Position numbers and translations under genes: made by a program. Under the pieces are notes generated by a model, which was given only the letters and a program-made list of their open reading frames with translations, had not been told where the DNA came from and made no database searches. Below, in pieces: positions 40,871 through 44,564 of a stretch of DNA of 44,564 nucleotides. Source of the DNA: Methanomicrobiales archaeon (GTDB taxonomy: Archaea > Halobacteriota > Methanomicrobia > Methanomicrobiales > Methanospirillaceae); contig JAAEET010000008.1 in assembly GCA_013415565.1 (NCBI GenBank), positions 1 through 44,564 on the forward strand. The letters run 5' to 3'. Position 1 is the stretch's first letter. The number at the start of each line of letters is the position of its first letter.

Positions 40871-42304
40871 ATGGACGATGAGCAGGGTGCCCTTCCGGCA
40901 AAAGAGGACTTCAGCGCATGGTACAATGAGCTGCTGTGGCGTGCCGAGATCATGGACGTCCGCTACCCGGTGAAAGGCCTCTACGTCTGGTTCCCGTTCG
41001 GGTTTGCGCTGCGCCGGAACGTGTACAACGAGCTCCGGGCACTGCTCGACTGCGACCACCAGGAGGCGCTCTTCCCCCTGCTCATCCCGGAGACCGAGCT
41101 TGCCAAGGAAGGCGAGCACATCAAGGGGTTCGAGGACGAGGTCTACTGGGTGACCCACGGGGGGACCTCACCTCTCGACGTGAAACTCGCGCTCCGTCCG
41201 ACCAGCGAGTGCGCCATCTACCCGATGTACCACCTCTGGGTCCGGTCCCATGCCGACCTCCCGATCAAGCTCTACCAGATCGTGAACTCGTTCCGGTACG
41301 AGACCAAGCATACCCGCCCGCTCATCCGGCTCCGGGAGATCACGTCCTTCAAGGAGGCCCATACGGTCCATGCCACCTGGGAGGATGCCGAGCGGCAGGT
41401 CGGGGAAGCGGTCCGGCTCTACCGGGCATTCTATGATTCGCTGTCAATCCCGGTGATCATCTCAAAGCGGCCGGACTGGGACAAGTTCCCGGGCGCCGAC
41501 TACACTATCGCCGTGGATACCATCATGCCGGACGGGCGGACCCTCCAGATCGGGACCGTCCACCACCTCGGGGACCACTTCTCGAAGACCTTTTCCATCA
41601 CCTACGAGGATATCAACGGTGAGCAGCAGTTCGCCTACCAGACCTGTTACGGGATCTCGGAGCGGTGCATCGCTGCCGTCATCAGCATGCATGGAGATGA
41701 CCGGGGGCTCGTTCTGCCGCCGTCCGTGGCGCCGGTGCAGGTGGCAATCGTTCCGATAACCATCGGGAAGCGGAAGGAAGAGGTCCTGGCGGCAGCGGCG
41801 GAGATCGAGCAATGCCTCTGCGCCGCCGGTATCCGGGTGAAGGTCGATTCCCGGGAGATCCGGCCCGGCGCGAAGTACTACTACTGGGAGATGCGGGGGG
41901 TTCCCCTCCGGCTCGAGGTCGGTCCGAGGGACATCGATGCCGGGCAGGTGACCGTGGTCACCCGGCTGGGCGAGAAGAGCGCCATTCCCCGTGCCGGGCT
42001 CGAAGATGGTGTATGCACGGCCCTGGCCGGTTTTTCTGCGGTGCTGACCAAGAGGGCAGAGGAGCATGTCCGCACGCACATACAGATCGTGGCAAGCATC
42101 GAGGAGCTCTCCGCCGCCGTTGAGAAGGGAGTCGCGGTCATCCCGTGGTGCGGAAAACGGGAGTGCGCCGATTTTATCGAGGAGAGCGTGAATGCGAGCG
42201 TGCTTGGCACCGAGATCCGGTCGGAATTCATCCCCGGGCAGACGGGACCCTGTGCCGCCTGCGGCAGGGAAGGGACCGGGGCACTTGTCGGACGGTCGTA
42301 TTGA
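40871..42304 (+). CDS. proS: Prolyl-tRNA synthetase (archaeal type)
   Basis: The 477-residue ProS charges tRNA-Pro, which is also encoded in this window. Class II motifs are visible: [19 protein letters not shown] (motif 1 area, about 41-60), [57 protein letters not shown] (motif 2, about 112-168), and [22 protein letters not shown] (motif 3 and anticodon-domain entry, about 276-297). The C-terminal zinc-like segment CGKRECADF and CAACGREG is typical of the archaeal/eukaryotic form. It follows SpoIIM by nine bases. Confidence 0.97.
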   Translation: MDDEQGALPAKEDFSAWYNELLWRAEIMDVRYPVKGLYVWFPFGFALRRNVYNELRALLDCDHQEALFPLLIPETELAKEGEHIKGFEDEVYWVTHGGTSPLDVKLALRPTSECAIYPMYHLWVRSHADLPIKLYQIVNSFRYETKHTRPLIRLREITSFKEAHTVHATWEDAERQVGEAVRLYRAFYDSLSIPVIISKRPDWDKFPGADYTIAVDTIMPDGRTLQIGTVHHLGDHFSKTFSITYEDINGEQQFAYQTCYGISERCIAAVISMHGDDRGLVLPPSVAPVQVAIVPITIGKRKEEVLAAAAEIEQCLCAAGIRVKVDSREIRPGAKYYYWEMRGVPLRLEVGPRDIDAGQVTVVTRLGEKSAIPRAGLEDGVCTALAGFSAVLTKRAEEHVRTHIQIVASIEELSAAVEKGVAVIPWCGKRECADFIEESVNASVLGTEIRSEFIPGQTGPCAACGREGTGALVGRSY

Positions 42305-42364
42305 GATATCCATTACAATTTTTCCATTTTCCATTCGGCGAATGAATTATGTTATTCGACAGGA

Positions 42365-42394
42365 GGGGGTTTCACCCCCGGTCCCTTCGGGACC
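42365..42394 (+). terminator. Tandem TTC-loop hairpins after proS
   Basis: Two abutting perfect stems with identical TTC loops lie 60-90 bases after the proS stop. They could end or stabilise the transcript. No oligo-T tract follows immediately (the next is CCTTTCTT), so a terminator role is tentative; they may also be part of the neighbouring extragenic repeat. Confidence 0.45.
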
Positions 42395-42486
42395 CGCGGG
42401 CCCTGCCCTTTCTTCAACCACCCCCGAGATGCGATAAGATCCTTTCCAAGGTTTTGACAAATCTCTCAATTTTCATTCAATTGGCT

Positions 42487-42535
42487 CTATCGCATCCGGG
42501 GCGCCTCAGCGGCGGGGCGGAGCCCCGGGAGCGTC
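42487..42535 (+). repeat. GC-rich structured repeat, copy B
   Basis: A 49-base element matching copy A at 107-156 on the same strand: CTATCGCATC (42487-42496) and CAGCGGCGGGGCGGAGC (42507-42523) are identical, and the 12-base end (42524-42535) has two mismatches. It contains the stem GGGGC-GGA-GCCCC (42514-42526). Here TATCGCATC also pairs with GATGCGATA at 42428-42436, which copy A lacks. It lies in the intergenic space after proS. Confidence 0.75.
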
Positions 42536-42609
42536 TTCCTATCAGAAGGACAATCCTTTGGAAGAATAAAGAAATCGATGAAAAATTGAAAAAACTGTTC
42601 CCCAGCCCC

Positions 42610-43062
42610 TCAGCACTCCGGGCAGAAAAACAAAAACCTGAAGCCCGGGGTTGAGAGATCCCCGGTGACGACCTTCTTCCCGCCCGAAATATAGAATTTC
42701 CCGCACCCGGCGCAACGCTTGGGCTTGATCTGATCGATCCTGGTCCGGGGCACCTCGAGCATGAACCGGGTGTCAGGCTTCTGGCCGATCTCGTGGATGA
42801 CCCGGTCGCCGTATTCGTTGGCGAGCTGCATGACCTGGAGGGGGCTTGCCCCCATCTCCAGGAAGCGCTTGAAGAGGAAGTAGTGGAAGACCAGCCAGGG
42901 GAGGTCGGAACGGTCGAAAAACTCGTCAAGCTCGTTCTCCTGCTCGTCAAAGTCTCCGATGTCGCTGCCGCACAGCGGGCAGCGACCCTTCACCAGCTCA
43001 TCGAGGTAGACCTCTTCCCGGCAGCCGGGGCAGGTCGTATGGGCGTTGATTCGCGATGTCAT
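42610..43062 (-). CDS. Zinc-ribbon protein of unknown function, 150 aa
   Basis: The protein has two zinc-ribbon halves: an N-terminal CPGC...CPLCG (about 11-32) and a C-terminal CAGC...CPEC (about 117-150). Between them is an acidic stretch (DFDEQENELDEFFDRSD) and a helical middle (LPWLVFHYFLFKRFLEMGASPLQVMQLANEYGDRVIHEIGQ). The two ribbons at the ends may bind nucleic acid or another protein. I do not recognise a named family, although composition suggests a methanogen-conserved protein. The stop is the final codon after CPEC at 42610. Confidence 0.75.
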   Translation of the reverse strand: MTSRINAHTTCPGCREEVYLDELVKGRCPLCGSDIGDFDEQENELDEFFDRSDLPWLVFHYFLFKRFLEMGASPLQVMQLANEYGDRVIHEIGQKPDTRFMLEVPRTRIDQIKPKRCAGCGKFYISGGKKVVTGDLSTPGFRFLFFCPEC

Positions 43063-43386
43063 GGGACTATTCAGGGTCTGATGTTCAGGCTGCTCAATGA
43101 AAAGGAGCAGGGTATTTCAGCGTGCTGTAGTGAGTGGTCCGCATAACGGTACCGTGCTTATCACCGCACGCCTGGACCGGTACGGCACAACTATCCGCAG
43201 CGGAGGCCTTGGTCTCCGGTGCCGCTCCTCCGTTCTGCCGTGCTTCATCCAGTTTCTGTCCGTCTCTTCTGTTGGTGCCGGTATCTCTTAAAACTTTATT
43301 CCGAAGCAGGCAGGAATATCCGATACAATCGGAAAAATAAAGGTTATATAAGGTTTTTTTGGTCGGTCAGATCAGGCCGCGGCCGA
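43063..43386. other. Intergenic region between TPR gene and zinc-ribbon gene
   Basis: No protein gene is supported in these 324 bases. The right end is AT-rich with TTATATAAGG (about 43344-43353), a good TATA box in either orientation; read leftward it lies about 280 bases upstream of the zinc-ribbon gene, so either that messenger has a long leader or an untranslated RNA lies between. The middle contains palindromes such as GGAGGCCTTGGTCTCC (about 43201-43216) and repeated GGTACCG/CGGTACGG words, compatible with structured RNA, but I cannot identify a family. Confidence 0.4.
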
Positions 43387-44403
43387 TCAGCGCAGGAGTA
43401 TTCCGAAGACGCCCGAGAGGCACTCCAGCGCTTCCCGGCGGTTTCCCTGCCGCATGTTGGACATGCCCCGGGAGACCAGCTCCCGGATATCCTTCTTGTC
43501 GATGCCGTAGGCGATCATGAAGCATCTTCCCGATTCATCCAGGTTCCCCAGCATGAAATGGCAGTTGCTCAGAATGACCCAGGCGTCGGCATTGTGCTGA
43601 TCGTGGGAGATGACCCGGGAGAGGCATTCGATGGCCTCCTTGTACTTCCCCATCCGGCTCAGGGAAAAGCCCTTCCAGTACTGGGTCCGGCCATTCGGCG
43701 GGCAGACCTTCTCGGCCCGCTCCAGGCAGGATACCGCCCGTTCATGGTCTCCGGAAAGCGTATGGGCGACCCCCTTGTTGATCCACGCCGTGCAATAATC
43801 CGGATAGATCCTGAGCGCGTGGTTGAAGGATCTGATCGCTTCCTGGTATCGCTTCAGCTGCATCAGGGCATATCCCCGGTTCACCCAGGCGCCGATGTAG
43901 CGGGGACGGAGGATCGTGGCATTGGTGCAGCAGTCCAGTTCGGCATCCCACTTCCCGAGCTTCCCCAGCGCCTGACCCTTCAGGTTCCATGCCTCGGCGG
44001 AGTTCGGATCGATCTCGAGTGCTTTCTCGCAGCAGGCGATCCGGTCCTCGAACCTCCCCTGCATGCCGAAGGCAAAACCCTTCTGCAACCAGGCATCGAC
44101 TGATGAGGGATCGAGCTCGAGGACCCGGTCACAGATCCGAAGCTCCTCGAAATACCTTCCCAGTTTACCGAGGGCAAATCCTTTCCCCAGCAGGGTGGGG
44201 ATGTGGGCAGGCTGCCTGCGGAGTGCCTGGTCGAACCAGAACAGGGCCTCGTCCTGCAACCCCTTCCGGGAGAGGCGGACCCCTTCGGCGCAGAAGGCAT
44301 CGATTTTCCCCTCACGCATCAGGTACTGGTACCTTCCGGGGCTCGTTCCGTAGTAGTGGTTTTCTGTTCCCGGTGCCCCCCCCGAGGCAAGGGATTGTTC
44401 CAT
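43387..44403 (-). CDS. Tetratricopeptide repeat (TPR) protein
   Basis: The 338-residue protein is almost all TPR units of 34 residues from about residue 33 to the end: examples are AEGVRLSRKGLQDEALFWFDQALRRQP, LQKGFAFGMQGRFEDRIACCEKALEIDP, NLKGQALGKLGKWDAELDCCTNA, INKGVAHTLSGDHERAVSCLERA and WKGFSLSRMGKYKEAIECLSRV. TPR arrays are protein-binding scaffolds; partner unknown. No signal peptide is visible, so it is probably cytoplasmic. ATG 44403 is used because the upstream frame crosses the AT-rich promoter; its TATA-like TTAATAAAAAGG lies about 70-80 bases upstream on the coding strand. Confidence 0.88.
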   Translation of the reverse strand: MEQSLASGGAPGTENHYYGTSPGRYQYLMREGKIDAFCAEGVRLSRKGLQDEALFWFDQALRRQPAHIPTLLGKGFALGKLGRYFEELRICDRVLELDPSSVDAWLQKGFAFGMQGRFEDRIACCEKALEIDPNSAEAWNLKGQALGKLGKWDAELDCCTNATILRPRYIGAWVNRGYALMQLKRYQEAIRSFNHALRIYPDYCTAWINKGVAHTLSGDHERAVSCLERAEKVCPPNGRTQYWKGFSLSRMGKYKEAIECLSRVISHDQHNADAWVILSNCHFMLGNLDESGRCFMIAYGIDKKDIRELVSRGMSNMRQGNRREALECLSGVFGILLR

Positions 44404-44564
44404 TATAGAGAATTGAAGGGAATGAGGTGATAAAATCTCCGATTTCCGAGTCCAACCAGATATTGGCAAATAAGCCCTTTTTATTAACACAGCACGGAAT
44501 TAAAAAAATTTGAGTTGGCACTGTCTAATCTTCATAACGTTCTTCAACGTCTGTCCTCGCTCCT
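44404..44564. other. Promoter region of TPR gene and right edge
   Basis: The last 161 bases contain the AT-rich promoter of the TPR gene (TTTTTATTAAC at about 44478-44488 on the plus strand, i.e. GTTAATAAAAA read leftward) and a further AT-rich stretch (about 44500-44514). No gene start is visible before the window ends. Confidence 0.45.

Larger units (their letters stand above)
42305..42609. other. Structured intergenic region downstream of proS
   Basis: No protein gene is supported in these 305 bases. They hold a cluster of perfect hairpins: GGGGGT-TTC-ACCCCC (42365-42379) and GGTCCC-TTC-GGGACC (42380-42394) side by side, then an inverted pair CCCCG(A)GATGCGATA (42422-42436) with TATCGCATCCGGGG (42488-42501), and GGGGC-GGA-GCCCC (42514-42526). 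The last part is the repeat shared with 107-156. The tandem hairpins may end the proS transcript. Confidence 0.6.

Noticed and set aside
39454-40953. A 499-codon frame antisense to DUF63 and SpoIIM
   Set aside because: The plus-strand membrane proteins have clear family motifs; the antisense product does not resemble a protein.
43097-43340. Short plus-strand frames near the TPR gene
   Set aside because: They lack ribosome binding sites and run through palindromic, AT-rich promoter sequence.
1-44564. CRISPR arrays, transposases or prophage genes
   Set aside because: No regularly spaced repeats, cas genes, transposase motifs, integrase or att-like direct repeats are visible; the tRNA-Pro has no duplicated 3' end.

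Overview
The window reads as the chromosome of a methanogenic archaeon, most likely order Methanomicrobiales. The sequence is GC-rich with archaeal TATA boxes and GGTGA-type ribosome binding sites. It carries archaeal core genes: a VAT/Cdc48 ATPase, archaeal primase small subunit with a GINS protein, Elp3, aIF2-alpha, Nop10, eL44/eS27, archaeal ProS, sn-glycerol-1-phosphate dehydrogenase and geranylgeranyl reductase. Two loci point specifically to methanogenesis: an FmdE-type protein and a YcaO-TfuA pair of the kind that thioamidates methyl-coenzyme M reductase. I find 52 protein genes and one tRNA-Pro, and no rRNA, CRISPR array, transposase or prophage.

Layout. 1-3.2 kb: a GC-rich repeat, two small unknown genes, a Yip1-like membrane protein, FmdE, and a winged-helix/LSM pair. 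3.3-6.4 kb: a BtuF-BtuC-BtuD-like cobalamin/corrinoid ABC importer whose ATPase has a conserved extra C-terminal domain. 6.4-12.8 kb (mostly minus): FBP aldolase/phosphatase, the cdc48-hsp20 stress operon with palindromes at its promoter, 5-FTHF cycloligase and ThiC. 12.9-18 kb (plus): a tight train of radical SAM activase, UPF0200 P-loop kinase, TIM-barrel protein and RNase Z, then an S1-OB-DHH phosphoesterase. 18.1-22 kb: a DUF7123-like winged helix, a 62-aa protein, tRNA-Pro(GGG), a DUF89 phosphatase, a second Yip1 protein and an NfeD-SPFH pair. 22.1-28.3 kb (mostly minus): TfuA, YcaO, site-2 protease, RNase HII, TrkA, geranylgeranyl reductase and its ferredoxin.

28.4-31.7 kb (minus) is the classic archaeal translation superoperon eL44-eS27-aIF2alpha-Nop10-PAC2 followed by an endonuclease Q-like gene; nop10 is only 53 codons and overlaps both neighbours. 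31.7-33.3 kb is a low-density island: a 539-nt AT-rich gap, a secreted protein of unknown function, a terminator hairpin and another gap. 33.3-36.9 kb (minus): UPF0058, Elp3, PriS and GINS. Then follow an ADP-ribosylglycohydrolase, UPF0179, EgsA, DUF63 and SpoIIM-like membrane proteins, ProS, a structured repeat cluster, a zinc-ribbon protein and a TPR protein.

Most of the window is ordinary archaeal core genome. The parts least explained by known systems are the BtuD C-terminal domain, the secreted-protein island, the paired palindromes at the cdc48 promoter, the structured repeat found near both window ends, and the regulated-looking promoter of the DUF7123-like gene. I did not find a convincing undescribed defence or mobile system.
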